Notes: a model not told the origin generated them from the letters alone. Shown: positions 25,617-35,472, counted from the stretch's first letter. The stretch is 64,000 bases of DNA from Blautia glucerasea (GCF_013304385.1 NZ_JAAITU010000008.1:1-64000), one strand, 5' to 3'. Made by a program: numbers and translations.

Positions 25617-27386
25617 ATGCGTTCCAGACTAACCCAATTATCCAAGCGACACAGATATACTCTCACGGCCCTGTTTCTTTCTCTTATCTTCCTCCTTGGC
25701 ATGGGTATTGGCTGCCTGTCCGGCCACGGATTTTCAGAAAACAGTAAATTTCAGTCTTTTACAAAAGAACTGTTTAAAAAAGAAGTGTCCGGAAATACTC
25801 TTACCCTTCACTACACGCTGGCCGATCCGGAAACCTTTGGGATTTCCGGTCAAAAGGCTTCACTTGGAACAATGGATACAGATACAGACAGTACCCGCAA
25901 GCTTTGCAAGGATTATCTCCATAAGCTGAAAGCCTTTGACTCCCATCGTCTTTCAAGACAAAACAATATAACCCAGGATACCCTGCTGCTTTATTTCCAT
26001 ACGCAGCTGGAAGGCCTGAAAACCCCTTATTTAGATGAGCCTCTTGGCCCAAGCCTTGGCATACAAGCCCAGCTGCCTGTGCTGCTTGCTGAATATGCCT
26101 TTCATCAGGAGCAGGATATTACAGACTATCTGAATCTTCTTGCGGATATCCCCTCTTACTTTAACAGTATCCTGGAATATGAAAAACAAAAATCCCAAAA
26201 AGGTCTGTTTATGAGTGATGCCATGCTTGACCGGATCCAGGCACAGTGCCGCTCTTTTATCCAGGATCCGGATTCTAATTACATGCTGTCGATCTTTGCC
26301 CAGAAGCTGGATGCCCTTGAAGCGCTCTCAGATGCCGATAAAAGCCATTTAAATCAGGTGCATAGGCAAATCCTTATCCACAAGGTTATTCCGGCTTATC
26401 AGGCCCTTATAAACGATTTAGAGGCATTTCGCGGCACAGGCCGGGAAAGCTGCGGACTTTCCCATTATCCTGGAGGAACGGATTATTACTGTTATCTTCT
26501 GAAAAGCCAGACCGGGGTCTATGAACCGATCGCCCGGATCCGTAAACGGCTGCTTACCCAGCTTCAGAAGGATTCTGCTGAAGTTTCCGCTTTGGCAGCC
26601 ATACATCCATCACTTCTTACCGACTATGCCAAAGGAACTGATCTCCCCTCTTTGGCACCCCAAAAGGCTCTACTTTTTCTTCAGGACTGTATGCAAAAGG
26701 ATTTCCCCTCCCTGGGCCAAACATCCTATCAGATACGCTATGTACATAAATCCATGGAAAAATACTTAAGCCCGGCATTTTATCTTACTCCTCCCATTGA
26801 CACCAAAGAGCCTAATGTGATCTATATCAATCAGGCCGCTTCCACCACACAGCTGGAGCTTTTTACCACGCTGGCACATGAAGGCTTTCCCGGGCACCTG
26901 TATCAGACACAGTTTTTTTCCCAGCTAGATCCGGATCCTGTGCGCTCCCTTTTTGATTCCGGCGGCTATGTGGAAGGCTGGGCCACTTATGTAGAATCCT
27001 ATGCATACCAGTATGCAGCCACACTGATAAACCATGAGGATGCCGAAAGCCTGACCCGTCTGGCAGCTCTGAACCGCAGCATTAATCTATGCCTATATTC
27101 TCTGGTTGATATTGGAATCCACTATCAGGGCTGGTCTTCTGCGCAAACCGCTGATTTTTTAAAAAATTTCGGTATCCGAGACGCATCTGCTGTAAGCCAG
27201 ATCTACCAATATATTACGGAAACTCCTGGAAATTACCTGAAATACTATGTTGGATACCTGAATTTTCTGGATCTGAAAGACGAAGCCCAAAAAGAGAATC
27301 CAGAAGCTTTTGATCTGAAACAGTTCCATTCCCAAGTTCTTCAGATCGGCCCGGTTCCGTTTCCTGTGCTGAAGAAATACCTGTAA
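25617..27386 (+). CDS. DUF885 family membrane-anchored peptidase-like protein
   Basis: 589 aa. A basic N-terminus and a hydrophobic segment at about 16-33 suggest export with a membrane anchor; the Cys in GIGC could be a lipid-attachment site, but the preceding residues fit poorly. The rest is the helical DUF885 fold, with a zinc-type HEGFPGH motif near residue 421 and a GGYVEGWATYVE segment carrying a likely third metal ligand. Known members are poorly characterised and thought to be metallopeptidases. Single gene with a GAAAGG site and its own upstream region. Confidence 0.85.
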   Translation: MRSRLTQLSKRHRYTLTALFLSLIFLLGMGIGCLSGHGFSENSKFQSFTKELFKKEVSGNTLTLHYTLADPETFGISGQKASLGTMDTDTDSTRKLCKDYLHKLKAFDSHRLSRQNNITQDTLLLYFHTQLEGLKTPYLDEPLGPSLGIQAQLPVLLAEYAFHQEQDITDYLNLLADIPSYFNSILEYEKQKSQKGLFMSDAMLDRIQAQCRSFIQDPDSNYMLSIFAQKLDALEALSDADKSHLNQVHRQILIHKVIPAYQALINDLEAFRGTGRESCGLSHYPGGTDYYCYLLKSQTGVYEPIARIRKRLLTQLQKDSAEVSALAAIHPSLLTDYAKGTDLPSLAPQKALLFLQDCMQKDFPSLGQTSYQIRYVHKSMEKYLSPAFYLTPPIDTKEPNVIYINQAASTTQLELFTTLAHEGFPGHLYQTQFFSQLDPDPVRSLFDSGGYVEGWATYVESYAYQYAATLINHEDAESLTRLAALNRSINLCLYSLVDIGIHYQGWSSAQTADFLKNFGIRDASAVSQIYQYITETPGNYLKYYVGYLNFLDLKDEAQKENPEAFDLKQFHSQVLQIGPVPFPVLKKYL

Positions 27387-27483
27387 CAAAAATTTAAAAA
27401 AATTTTAAAATGACTTTCCATAGAAAAAAGAATTTGCTATAATTAAATTTAACATAAAATTATTGATAATAAAGGACAGTCCA

Positions 27484-28920
27484 ATGAAAAAGAATGAAAA
27501 TGTACCATTGAATTTCAGGGAAAAGAGCATTTCACGCATCAGTTTCTATGTATCCATCGGTGTGCTGGCTGTTTTATTTCTCATATTCAACCAGATAGAC
27601 TACAATATGATCCGCAAGCCTGCACAGCAGGCCCAGAAAGAAGCCCAGGCTAAGAAAGAACAGGAACAAAAGGAAGCTGAGACAGCGCCTGAAGTGACTA
27701 CAGCCTCCGTGATCGCAGTAGGTGATAACCTGGTGCAGCCCAGTCTTCTGAATTCCGGCAAATACGAAAGCGGAGCCTGGAACTACGATCATGTATATAC
27801 CAATTTTACCACCATGCTCCAGAATGCAGATATTGCCATGGTCAATCAGGAGACCCCCTTTACAGACAGTCATGATTCTGTCAGCGGTACAGCACCTTAC
27901 GCTACCCCTACAGAGATTGGAGATGCCCTTGTAAAGGCTGGCTTTAATGTGATCACCTCTGCCACACAGCTGATCGATGACAATGGTTCAACGATGCTTA
28001 CGCAGACTTTGGATTACTGGAAGAACCAGCATCCGGACACAATGATTTCAGGCATACACGACACAACCGACAATGGGGGGGCCAATATTCTTGAGATCAA
28101 TGGTATCAAGATCGCTTTTCTTGATTATACCTTCCCTTCATCTGCGGTTTCGGAAGAATCCGGGGACACAGGTATGGTGAATACCTTTGATTCACAGTCA
28201 GTAGCTGATGCCATTAAAACAGCGAAATCATCTGCAGATTGTGTGATCTTTTCTGCCAACTGGGGCAAAACAGAAGAGCCTATGCCTACCGAATACGAGA
28301 AGGAATGGGCCAATTTCCTGATGAAGCAGGGCGTGGATGTGGTGATCGGCACCCATCCCAATGTATTGCAGCCTTATGGTTACCTTACAGATGATGAAGG
28401 CCACAATATGCTGATCTATTATTCCCTTGGCAACTTTGTATCCGGTCAGGAGACCTTGAAACAGCTTCTGGGAGGCATGGCAGGCTTTACCATTGAGAAG
28501 ACAGTTACCGGTGATCAGACTTCTGTTAAGATCCGCGACGGAGCACTTACCCCACTTGTCATGCATTACAGCTATGAGGATGGCGAATATCAGCCCTATC
28601 TTCTTTCTGATTATACTGACGAGCTTGCTTCCAGGCACAGTGTGCGGGACATTATCGGGGATGAATTTACCTTAGAAAATCTTCAGACAAAATACGATGA
28701 GATCATGTCCATGAACGTGACACCGTCCACCAAGACCACACTTTTGGATGTTACCTTTGATTCAGATGGCAATATGCTTGATGAGTCCGGCAATATGGTA
28801 ACAGACACGGATTCTATCACTTCCAGCCAATATTACCAGAACCTTTCCTCAGCAGAAAATAATGATGGCAGCAACGACGGTGATTCAGACAGTGATAGCG
28901 GTGATTCAGAACAGCAATAA
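27484..28920 (+). CDS. CapA family protein (PGA_cap metallophosphatase-like)
   Basis: 478 aa. A single N-terminal membrane helix (about 18-35) is followed by a Gln/Glu/Lys-rich linker and the CapA domain from about residue 70: VIAVGDNLVQPSLL, NQETPFTD, FLDYTFPSS, SANWGKTEE and GTHPNVLQP. This domain is a metallophosphoesterase-like fold found in poly-gamma-glutamate capsule loci and in many stand-alone proteins. The acidic C-terminal tail (about 450-478, Asp/Ser/Gly-rich) is unusual. I chose the ATG at 27484 with AAAGGA upstream. No other capsule gene is adjacent. Confidence 0.87.
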   Translation: MKKNENVPLNFREKSISRISFYVSIGVLAVLFLIFNQIDYNMIRKPAQQAQKEAQAKKEQEQKEAETAPEVTTASVIAVGDNLVQPSLLNSGKYESGAWNYDHVYTNFTTMLQNADIAMVNQETPFTDSHDSVSGTAPYATPTEIGDALVKAGFNVITSATQLIDDNGSTMLTQTLDYWKNQHPDTMISGIHDTTDNGGANILEINGIKIAFLDYTFPSSAVSEESGDTGMVNTFDSQSVADAIKTAKSSADCVIFSANWGKTEEPMPTEYEKEWANFLMKQGVDVVIGTHPNVLQPYGYLTDDEGHNMLIYYSLGNFVSGQETLKQLLGGMAGFTIEKTVTGDQTSVKIRDGALTPLVMHYSYEDGEYQPYLLSDYTDELASRHSVRDIIGDEFTLENLQTKYDEIMSMNVTPSTKTTLLDVTFDSDGNMLDESGNMVTDTDSITSSQYYQNLSSAENNDGSNDGDSDSDSGDSEQQ

Positions 28921-28952
28921 CGGAAACATGTGTCGCTAGGCACACATAGCAA

Positions 28953-28993
28953 GAGCCATGTACCCCAGATCAAAGGGCACATGGCTCATTTTT
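28953..28993. terminator. Terminator after the CapA-like gene
   Basis: GAGCCATGT (28953-28961) pairs with ACATGGCTC (28979-28987), followed by ATTTTTAT. A smaller ATGTGT/ACACAT stem precedes it. It separates two convergent genes. Confidence 0.82.
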
Positions 28994-29021
28994 ATCTCAG
29001 TCGAGAAAACTCCCACCTCTT

Positions 29022-29798
29022 TCAAGTGGTGAGTAACAGCTTTTGGGCATTTGCTTCTGTAATAGTAATCACTTCTTCAGGAGTGGTGTCTTTCAGCTGT
29101 GCAACAGCAGCCGCCACATAAGACAGATTCAATGAAGAATTTCTTTTGCCACGATTTGGCTCCGGTGCCATATAGGGGCAGTCTGTTTCCAAAAGGATCT
29201 GTTCCAGCGGTGCCTGCCTTACCACTTCCTTCAGCTTTTTGGCATTTTTGAATGTAACAACACCACCGATTCCCAGATACAGCCCCATTTTCAAGTATTC
29301 TGCTGCAATCTCCGGACTGTAGGAAAAGCAGTGGATGATGCCGCCATACATGCCGCCTTTCATATACTCCTGGATGATCTCCAGTGTATCCTCTGCCGCA
29401 TCCCGGCTATGGATCATAAACGGAAGCTTTTCCTGTCTGGCAATATCCAGCTGGGCACGAAACATTTCCTGCTGTTTCCTGTGTTCTTCCTTTTCCTTGT
29501 GCCAATAGTAATCCAGGCCGATTTCGCCAATGGCTACCATCTTGTCCATCCTGGAAATCCGGGCGATCTCATCCAATGTATCCTTGGTCATCTTGTCTGC
29601 ATCATCCGGATGCACACCTACTGCTCCATATATGAACGGATATTTCTCTGTAAGCTCTACTGTACGGTGGAATTGTCCTATGGAAGCACATACATTCACA
29701 ATATGCCCTACACCCTGCTTCTCCATCTGGCCTAGAAGGTCTTCCCGGTCAGAATCAAAAGCTTCATCGTCATAATGGGCATGTGTATCAAAGATCAT
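29022..29798 (-). CDS. tatD: TatD family metal-dependent hydrolase (DNase)
   Basis: 258 aa, TIM-barrel metal-dependent nuclease. Seen: N-terminal IFDTHAHYDDEAF with the metal-binding His pair, AIGEIGLDYYW with the Glu ligand, PFMIHSRDA and IIHCFS with further His ligands, and LETDCPYMAPEPNRGKRN near the end. Known: TatD proteins are 3'-5' exonucleases or DNA repair enzymes. Its placement downstream of metG is common in Firmicutes. Its start overlaps the MOSC gene end by 11 bases, so it is in the same operon. Confidence 0.93.
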   Translation of the reverse strand: MIFDTHAHYDDEAFDSDREDLLGQMEKQGVGHIVNVCASIGQFHRTVELTEKYPFIYGAVGVHPDDADKMTKDTLDEIARISRMDKMVAIGEIGLDYYWHKEKEEHRKQQEMFRAQLDIARQEKLPFMIHSRDAAEDTLEIIQEYMKGGMYGGIIHCFSYSPEIAAEYLKMGLYLGIGGVVTFKNAKKLKEVVRQAPLEQILLETDCPYMAPEPNRGKRNSSLNLSYVAAAVAQLKDTTPEEVITITEANAQKLLLTT

Positions 29799-30249
29799 CT
29801 GTACTGCCTCCTGCTTCTTCTGCCTGGATCCTCAGGTCATCTCCCACACGGATCGTTCCGCCTTTCAAAACACGGGTGAACACCCCTTCTCTTGGCATGA
29901 TACAATCTCCCATTTTCTGGAAAATAATACATCCATGATGACACTCCTTCCCCACCTGAGTCAGCTCCAGCACCACATCTTTACAGCAAAATCTGGTGCC
30001 AACAGGAAGAGTAGCAAAATCAAACCCTTCCACTACCAGATTTTCTCCAAACGCACCATCTTCTACTTCTGCGCCTCTGGAACGAAATGTCTGAATCTTA
30101 TCATAGGATAAAAGGCTTACCTGCCTGTGCCATTTCCCGGCATGGGCATCTCCTTTGATTCCCCAGTCCTCTATAAATTCAGCCTCAGGGATACTGCGTT
30201 TTTGTGTACCCCTTTTTTCACTGATACAGATTGCCCGTATTTTACCCAT
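29788..30249 (-). CDS. MOSC domain protein
   Basis: 153 aa. A stand-alone MOSC domain: GIKGDAHAGKWHRQVSLLSYD, GAFGENLVVEGFD, and the conserved Cys in GKECHHGC. Known: MOSC domains handle sulfur and molybdenum cofactor chemistry, as in molybdenum cofactor sulfurases and YiiM. I chose the ATG at 30249 with GGAGG upstream; the frame is open earlier, but that part overlaps mog. It starts one base after the mog stop, which supports joint function in cofactor handling. Confidence 0.9.
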   Translation of the reverse strand: MGKIRAICISEKRGTQKRSIPEAEFIEDWGIKGDAHAGKWHRQVSLLSYDKIQTFRSRGAEVEDGAFGENLVVEGFDFATLPVGTRFCCKDVVLELTQVGKECHHGCIIFQKMGDCIMPREGVFTRVLKGGTIRVGDDLRIQAEEAGGSTDDL

Positions 30250-30250
30250 G

Positions 30251-30739
30251 TCAGCCTCCACAATTCCCAGTCTCTCCGGTAAGGATCTCAATCCCATGCC
30301 CAAGAGCGCTAATAATATATTCCAGACTTTCCCGTACAGCCTTAGGGCTGCCCGGCAGATTAATGATCAGTGTCTGCCTGCGTATCCCGGCTGTGGCCCG
30401 GCTGAGCATTGCCCTCTTGGTAATGGTCATGCTGTATGCACGAATCGCCTCAGGGATCCCCGGTACCCTGCGTTCTATCACATCTTCGGTAGCTTCCGGC
30501 ATCACATCCCTTGCAGAAAATCCGGTGCCGCCTGTGGTAAGGATCAGCTCTGCCAGGTTTTCATCAGCAATCTGAGCCATACGTCTGGCCAGCATATCCC
30601 GGTCATCCGGAAGAATATCCATGGATACCACCTGATATCCTTCTTTTTCTGCAATTTCTTTTATTGCAGGACCACTTTTGTCTTCCCGCTCTCCTGCATA
30701 ACCAGCATCACTGGACGTTATGATCGCTACTCTCTTCAT
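30251..30739 (-). CDS. mog: Molybdenum cofactor biosynthesis protein MogA/MoaB
   Basis: 162 aa. The MoCF-binding fold: [41 protein letters not shown], and [19 protein letters not shown]. The enzyme adenylylates molybdopterin before metal insertion. I cannot separate MogA from MoaB by eye; the length suits either. It overlaps the end of moaC by 32 bases and is followed at once by the MOSC gene. moaA, moaE, moaD and moeA are not in the window. Confidence 0.92.
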   Translation of the reverse strand: MKRVAIITSSDAGYAGEREDKSGPAIKEIAEKEGYQVVSMDILPDDRDMLARRMAQIADENLAELILTTGGTGFSARDVMPEATEDVIERRVPGIPEAIRAYSMTITKRAMLSRATAGIRRQTLIINLPGSPKAVRESLEYIISALGHGIEILTGETGNCGG

Positions 30740-31211
30740 AATAAAAATCCCCGCTTTTACCGCCTTTTTTCTCTACAAGATGAATGTCTGTCATCACCAT
30801 ATGCTTGTCAATGGCTTTACACATGTCATAGATGGTAAGAAGTGTTACCTGTACACCGGTAAGTGCTTCCATTTCCACACCTGTCCTGCCCTCTGTCTTT
30901 ACTGTACAGAAAACCTGGATCCAGCTTCTCTCACCATCAATCTGATAATCAATGCTGCATTTCTGTATAGGAAGAGGATGACACATAGGCACCAGCTCTG
31001 ACGTTCTTTTCACCGCCATGATCCCTGCCACCCGTGCCACGCCCAGAACATCTCCTTTTTTCACTGTACCAGCAGTAACCGCCTCCAGGATCTCCCTGCC
31101 AACCAAGATAGATCCTGTGGCTACTGCAGTGCGGCAAGTAATGGCCTTTCCGGACACATCCACCATGATCGCATTGCCTTTTTCATCAAAATGGCTTAAT
31201 TTACCTTCCAT
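30708..31211 (-). CDS. moaC: Cyclic pyranopterin monophosphate synthase
   Basis: 167 aa. Works after MoaA in the first step of molybdenum cofactor synthesis. Seen: MVDVSGK near the N-terminus, [24 protein letters not shown] with the conserved CHPL motif, [16 protein letters not shown], and DMCKAIDK with the catalytic Lys region. Length is normal. It starts two bases after the metG stop, a tight and unusual junction between a tRNA synthetase and cofactor genes. Confidence 0.96.
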   Translation of the reverse strand: MEGKLSHFDEKGNAIMVDVSGKAITCRTAVATGSILVGREILEAVTAGTVKKGDVLGVARVAGIMAVKRTSELVPMCHPLPIQKCSIDYQIDGERSWIQVFCTVKTEGRTGVEMEALTGVQVTLLTIYDMCKAIDKHMVMTDIHLVEKKGGKSGDFYYEESSDHNVQ

Positions 31212-31213
31212 GA

Positions 31214-33169
31214 TCAGCAGATCTCAGCTCCTGCAGGCATTTCTCTTTCAGGAACCATAAGGGAAAGCTTGCCTTCCTCATCTTCAGCGCAAAGGATCAT
31301 TCCCTCACTTAAGATACCTGCCAGCTTGGCCGGCTTCAGATTGGTAACAACCATAACCTTCTTCCCAACCATCTGCTCCGGTGTATAATGTGCCTTGATA
31401 CCGGACACGATCTGGCGCACCTGGCTGCCGATCTTTACCTGAGAGCACAGAAGCTTTTTAGATTTCTTCACTGCTTCACAAGCAATGATCTCCCCTACCT
31501 GGAACTGAAGCTTGGAAAAATCATCAAAAGTGATCTCCGGCTTTGCTTCAAGATCAATGCCTTTCTCTTCTTCTTTTGCAGGCTCTTCCGGCTTGGACGG
31601 ATGAAGCACTTCTACCTTTGCCATAACCTCTTTCAGGTCCAGACGTGCGAAAAGGATCTCCGGCTTTTCTGTTACTTTATTGCCTGAAGGATACAATCCA
31701 AAGGTCTTAAGATCTTCCAGTGTACGCTCTTTTGCATTTAACTGGGCAAGGATCCTTGCTGCAGTATCCGGCATAAAGGACTGAAGAAGTGTAGCACCCA
31801 TGCAGATCCCTTCAACCAGATTGTAAAGGACTGTTGCCAGACGATCCTGCTTTGTCTCATCCTTTGCAAGTGCCCATGGCATTGTTTCATCAATATATTT
31901 GTTACATCTCTTGAACAGTGTAAACACCTCCGTAATAGCATCTGCTACACGAAGCTTCTCCATTTTGGCATCTACTTTTCCAGGTATGGACAGGATAAAA
32001 GATTTCAGATCCTCATCTACAGGCTCTGCAACTCCCTTATTCTCTACAACACCGCCAAAATACTTATTTGACATGGAAATAGTACGGTTGACCAGATTGC
32101 CCAGTGTATTAGCCAGTTCAGAATTAAGGCGCTCCACCATCAGTTCCCAGGTGATCACTCCATCATTGTCAAAAGGCATTTCGTGGAGTACGAAATAACG
32201 GACAGCATCCACGCCAAAGAAATCTACCAGCTCGTCTGCATAGATCACATTGCCTTTTGATTTACTCATTTTACCATTGCCCTGCAAAAGCCATGGATGT
32301 CCAAATACCTGCTTTGGAAGCGGCAGATCCAGAGACATCAGGAAGATCGGCCAATAAATAGTATGGAAACGGATAATATCCTTTCCGATCAGATGCAGAT
32401 CTGCAGGCCACATTTTATTAAACTGCTCTGTACTGTTGCCGTCACAGTCATAGCCGATCCCGGTAATATAGTTTGTCAGTGCATCCAGCCATACATAAAC
32501 AACATGTTTCGGATCAAAATCAACCGGAATTCCCCACTTAAAGGAAGTTCTGGAAACGCAAAGATCCTGAAGTCCAGGAAGCAGGAAGTTGTTCATCATC
32601 TCGTTCTTTCTGGATTCCGGCTGAATAAAATCCGGATGTGTATTAATGTAATCGATAAGCTTGTCTGCATATTTGCTCATTTTGAAGAAATATGCCTCTT
32701 CCTTTGCGGGAACGCAAGGCCTTCCACAATCCGGGCATTTACCGTCTACCAGCTGGGATTCTGTAAAGAATGACTCACATGGAGTACAGTACATTCCCTC
32801 ATAATGTCCTTTGTAGATATCTCCCTTTGCATACATTTTCTTGAAAATCTTCTGTACCTGCTTCTCATGATCAGCATCTGTTGTACGGATGAATTTATCA
32901 TAAGAGGTATTCATCAAATCCCAGATCTCTTTGATCTGACCGGAAACATTATCCACAAATTCCTTAGGTGTAACTCCTGCTTCAGCTGCTTTCAGCTCAA
33001 TCTTCTGGCCATGCTCGTCAGTTCCGGTCTGGAAAAACACATCATACCCCTGCTGTCTTTTGTATCTGGCAATGGCATCTGCCAGAACAGCCTCGTAAGT
33101 ATTGCCGATATGAGGTTTTCCGGATGTGTACGCAATGGCTGTTGTAATATAATACTTCTGTTTTTCCAT
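31214..33169 (-). CDS. metG: Methionyl-tRNA synthetase
   Basis: Charges tRNA-Met. 651 aa. Seen: the HIGH-type motif in [12 protein letters not shown], zinc-binding cysteines in CTPCESFF and CPDCGRPC, the KMSKS loop in GKMSKSKGN, a helical anticodon-binding domain, and a C-terminal Trbp111/EMAP-like domain (about 545-651) used for dimerisation. The frame runs 55 codons farther upstream, but the ATG at 33169 has AGGAGG at the right distance and gives a normal N-terminus. A short leader with an intrinsic terminator lies in front. Confidence 0.97.
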   Translation of the reverse strand: MEKQKYYITTAIAYTSGKPHIGNTYEAVLADAIARYKRQQGYDVFFQTGTDEHGQKIELKAAEAGVTPKEFVDNVSGQIKEIWDLMNTSYDKFIRTTDADHEKQVQKIFKKMYAKGDIYKGHYEGMYCTPCESFFTESQLVDGKCPDCGRPCVPAKEEAYFFKMSKYADKLIDYINTHPDFIQPESRKNEMMNNFLLPGLQDLCVSRTSFKWGIPVDFDPKHVVYVWLDALTNYITGIGYDCDGNSTEQFNKMWPADLHLIGKDIIRFHTIYWPIFLMSLDLPLPKQVFGHPWLLQGNGKMSKSKGNVIYADELVDFFGVDAVRYFVLHEMPFDNDGVITWELMVERLNSELANTLGNLVNRTISMSNKYFGGVVENKGVAEPVDEDLKSFILSIPGKVDAKMEKLRVADAITEVFTLFKRCNKYIDETMPWALAKDETKQDRLATVLYNLVEGICMGATLLQSFMPDTAARILAQLNAKERTLEDLKTFGLYPSGNKVTEKPEILFARLDLKEVMAKVEVLHPSKPEEPAKEEEKGIDLEAKPEITFDDFSKLQFQVGEIIACEAVKKSKKLLCSQVKIGSQVRQIVSGIKAHYTPEQMVGKKVMVVTNLKPAKLAGILSEGMILCAEDEEGKLSLMVPEREMPAGAEIC

Positions 33170-33195
33170 TTCTTGATTCCTCCTCTTTCTACAAC

Positions 33196-33240
33196 AAAAA
33201 ACGCCTTCCCAACCTACCATTGAGAAGACGAGTCCTTGGG
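33196..33240 (-). promoter_or_regulatory. Possible attenuator in the metG leader
   Basis: On the minus strand CGTCTTC (33224-33230) pairs with GAAGGCG (33202-33208), followed by TTTTTTG, an intrinsic terminator placed between promoter and gene. An upstream CCCAA (33236-33240) could instead pair with TTGGG (33208-33212), which shares a base with the terminator stem, giving a possible either/or switch. No T-box core motif is seen. Confidence 0.55.
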
Positions 33241-33259
33241 TTTTCTTCTTTATGAATGC

Positions 33260-33288
33260 ATCGTAACACACTTTGCCGTTTTTGTAAA
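33260..33288 (-). promoter_or_regulatory. Promoter of the metG operon
   Basis: Minus strand TTTACA (33283-33288) and TACGAT (33260-33265), 17 bases apart. The leader to the metG ATG would be about 85 bases. Confidence 0.7.
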
Positions 33289-33447
33289 CACAGTTTTGCC
33301 GTATTTTCTGCCTGTTGCTTGTTCCAATACCCAAATTATGATAGGATAAAATAAGGTTATAAAACCATGAAATGGTACCTGTCTTTTCTTGCAGGATACT
33401 ATTGGTAAACAGTTGAAACTATTAAAAAAATAAGGAGTGTGAGCAAA

Positions 33448-34812
33448 TTGAAATATGATGTGATTATTGTTGGTGCCGGTCCTGGCGGTATTTTTTCTGC
33501 CTATGAGCTGATCCACCGAAACCCTGATCTGAAAATCGCAGTTTTTGAAGAAGGCCATCCTCTTTCCCGACGTCACTGTCCCATTGACGGAGATAAGGTA
33601 AAAAGCTGTATCAAATGTAAAACCTGTGCCATTATGAGTGGTTTTGGCGGCGCAGGCGCTTTTTCCGATGGAAAATATAATATTACCAATGATTTTGGCG
33701 GCACTCTGTATGAACATATCGGCAAAAAGCAGGCCATTGACCTTATGGAATATGTAGATTCCATCAATGTTTCCCATGGGGGAGAAAAAACAAAAATGTA
33801 TTCCACTGCGCAGACGAAATTCAAAAAGCTTTGCATCCAGAACAAGCTTCGTCTCCTGGACGCTTCTGTCCGCCATCTGGGTACAGATATCAACTATATT
33901 GTTCTTGAGAACCTGTTCAATGAGCTGAATAACAAAATGGATTTCTTTTTTGATACCTCAGTAGATCATATTGAAGTTCTGGATACAGGCTACCGCATCT
34001 ATCATGGTGATTCCTATGACGACTGTGAGAAGTGTATCGTCTCAGTAGGACGAAGCGGCAGCAAATGGATGGAAAAAATATGTAAAGAACTGGATATCCC
34101 TACCAAATCCAACCGTGTGGATATCGGTGTGCGTGTAGAGATCCCTGCTGTGATCTTCTCCCACCTGACAGATGAACTGTACGAAAGCAAGATCGTATAC
34201 CGCACAGAAAAATTTGAAGATAATGTACGTACCTTCTGCATGAATCCCTATGGGATCGTTGTAAATGAAAATACAAACGGAATTGTCACTGTAAACGGCC
34301 ACAGCTACGAAGATCCTCAGAAACAAACAGAAAATACAAACTTTGCACTTCTTGTTGCCAAGCACTTTTCCCAACCCTTCAAGGATAGTAACGGCTATGG
34401 CGAAAGCATTGCCCGTCTCTCCAATATGCTGGGCGGTGGTGTGATCGTTCAGCGCTTTGGCGATCTTGTCCGAGGCCGCAGAAGTACTGTCAGCCGTATT
34501 GATGAGGGCATGGTTCGTCCAACCCTGGCTGCTACTCCCGGAGATCTGAGCCTTGTACTTCCCAAGCGAATCCTGGATGGAATCATTGAGATGATCTATG
34601 CCCTTGACAAAATCGCTCCAGGTACTGCCAATGATGATACCCTGCTTTATGGTGTGGAAGTTAAATTCTATAACATGGAAGTAGACATCAATGAAAATCT
34701 TGAAACCAAATATAAAGGATTGTATGTGATTGGTGACGGCAGCGGCGTTACACACTCTCTTTCCCATGCTTCTGCCAGCGGTGTATACGTGGCAAGACAG
34801 ATCACACAGTAA
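33448..34812 (+). CDS. FAD-dependent oxidoreductase (COG2509-like)
   Basis: 454 aa. The N-terminal dinucleotide-binding motif VIIVGAGPGGIFSAYEL binds FAD. A cysteine-rich segment (RHCPIDGDKVKSCIKCKTCAIMSGFGG, seen in two parts) and GAGAFSDGKYN are typical of a family of predicted FAD dehydrogenases. The C-terminal YVIGDGSGVTHSLSHASASG is the second FAD contact. The substrate is unknown. The TTG at 33448 sits ten bases from AAGGAG and is preferred; the GTG at 33439 is too close to that site. Confidence 0.85.
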   Translation: MKYDVIIVGAGPGGIFSAYELIHRNPDLKIAVFEEGHPLSRRHCPIDGDKVKSCIKCKTCAIMSGFGGAGAFSDGKYNITNDFGGTLYEHIGKKQAIDLMEYVDSINVSHGGEKTKMYSTAQTKFKKLCIQNKLRLLDASVRHLGTDINYIVLENLFNELNNKMDFFFDTSVDHIEVLDTGYRIYHGDSYDDCEKCIVSVGRSGSKWMEKICKELDIPTKSNRVDIGVRVEIPAVIFSHLTDELYESKIVYRTEKFEDNVRTFCMNPYGIVVNENTNGIVTVNGHSYEDPQKQTENTNFALLVAKHFSQPFKDSNGYGESIARLSNMLGGGVIVQRFGDLVRGRRSTVSRIDEGMVRPTLAATPGDLSLVLPKRILDGIIEMIYALDKIAPGTANDDTLLYGVEVKFYNMEVDINENLETKYKGLYVIGDGSGVTHSLSHASASGVYVARQITQ

Positions 34813-34904
34813 AGATCGGATCAAACAAATCATACATTCAATAATAACTAAAACAGTACATGTCATCGACAACGAATAAATTCGTAAATTCTGTTAATTA
34901 CTTA

Positions 34905-34960
34905 TTGACATACAGAAGAAAATAGGTTATATTAATTTCAGTAACAGTTATCATTATCAG
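34905..34960 (+). promoter_or_regulatory. Promoter and Fur/PerR-like box of the regulator gene
   Basis: TTGACA (34905-34910) and TATATT (34928-34933) with a 17-base spacer. Immediately downstream, at about 34942-34959, lies an imperfect palindrome whose right half ATCATTATC matches the Fur/PerR box style. This suggests autoregulation. Confidence 0.7.
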
Positions 34961-34975
34961 AAAGGAGCTAGTTTT

Positions 34976-35368
34976 ATGGCAGCCATGAAATTCAGCCGCC
35001 AGCGAGAATCCATCAAAGAATTCCTGCGAGGACGTACAGATCATCCTACTGCTGACACTGTATATGAGAATGTAAAGCTTATATATCCAAAGATCAGCCT
35101 TGGAACTGTGTACCGCAATCTTTCTCTTCTTTCTGATATTGGAGAGATCCAGAAGCTTGCAAGCTTTGGCGGTTCAGACAGATTTGACGCCCGGATCGAT
35201 CCCCACTGTCACTTTATGTGCACCAGATGCGGCAGAGTCCTTGATATGGATGAGGAGCATTTTGACAAGCTTATGGCAGAGGCGGCTATCCATTTTACAG
35301 GCGGTGAGATCACTCATTATAACGCCAGTTTTTACGGGATCTGCAAGGATTGTAAGGGAAAAGAGTAA
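34976..35368 (+). CDS. perR: Fur family regulator, PerR-like
   Basis: 130 aa. An N-terminal winged helix (about 1-80, with SLGTVYRNLSLLSDIGEIQKL) and a C-terminal dimerisation domain. The structural zinc site is present as CTRC and CKDC. The SDRFDARIDPHCHFMC segment carries the Asp and His residues of the PerR regulatory metal site, and Asp residues follow in LDMDEEHFD. PerR senses peroxide through iron-catalysed His oxidation. Its place directly before a rubrerythrin gene with a PerR-like box supports PerR over Fur or Zur, but this is inference. Confidence 0.88.
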   Translation: MAAMKFSRQRESIKEFLRGRTDHPTADTVYENVKLIYPKISLGTVYRNLSLLSDIGEIQKLASFGGSDRFDARIDPHCHFMCTRCGRVLDMDEEHFDKLMAEAAIHFTGGEITHYNASFYGICKDCKGKE

Positions 35369-35375
35369 CTATTCC

Positions 35376-35421
35376 TTATTAAAAGCCAAAAATTTTACTT
35401 ATTAAAAACCAAAAGTTTTAC
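35376..35421 (+). repeat. Tandem 23-bp repeat before the rubrerythrin promoter
   Basis: Two copies of an AT-rich 23-base unit (35376-35398 and 35399-35421), each starting TTATTAAAA and ending TTTTAC, differ at two positions. They lie directly upstream of the -35 element, where an UP element or activator site would be. Confidence 0.6.
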
Positions 35422-35472
35422 TTGACAATTCAGCAATTACATGTTACATTAAAACAGTAATAATTACTATTA
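35422..35472 (+). promoter_or_regulatory. Rubrerythrin promoter with a PerR-like box
   Basis: TTGACA (35422-35427) and TACATT (35445-35450) are 17 bases apart. Bases 35458-35472 match the Bacillus PerR box (TTATAATNATTATAA) at 11 of 14 defined positions, and GTAATAATTAC at 35457-35467 is itself a palindrome. The box lies at the start of transcription, suited to repression. Confidence 0.7.

Noticed and set aside
33170-33260. T-box or SAM riboswitch upstream of metG
   Set aside because: The leader is too short and lacks the AGGGUGG-type T-box core and the S-box core.
33250-34872. Minus-strand open frames of 208 and 276 codons opposite the FAD protein
   Set aside because: They overlap a well-supported FAD oxidoreductase and have no recognisable domain; the codon bias of the true gene explains them.
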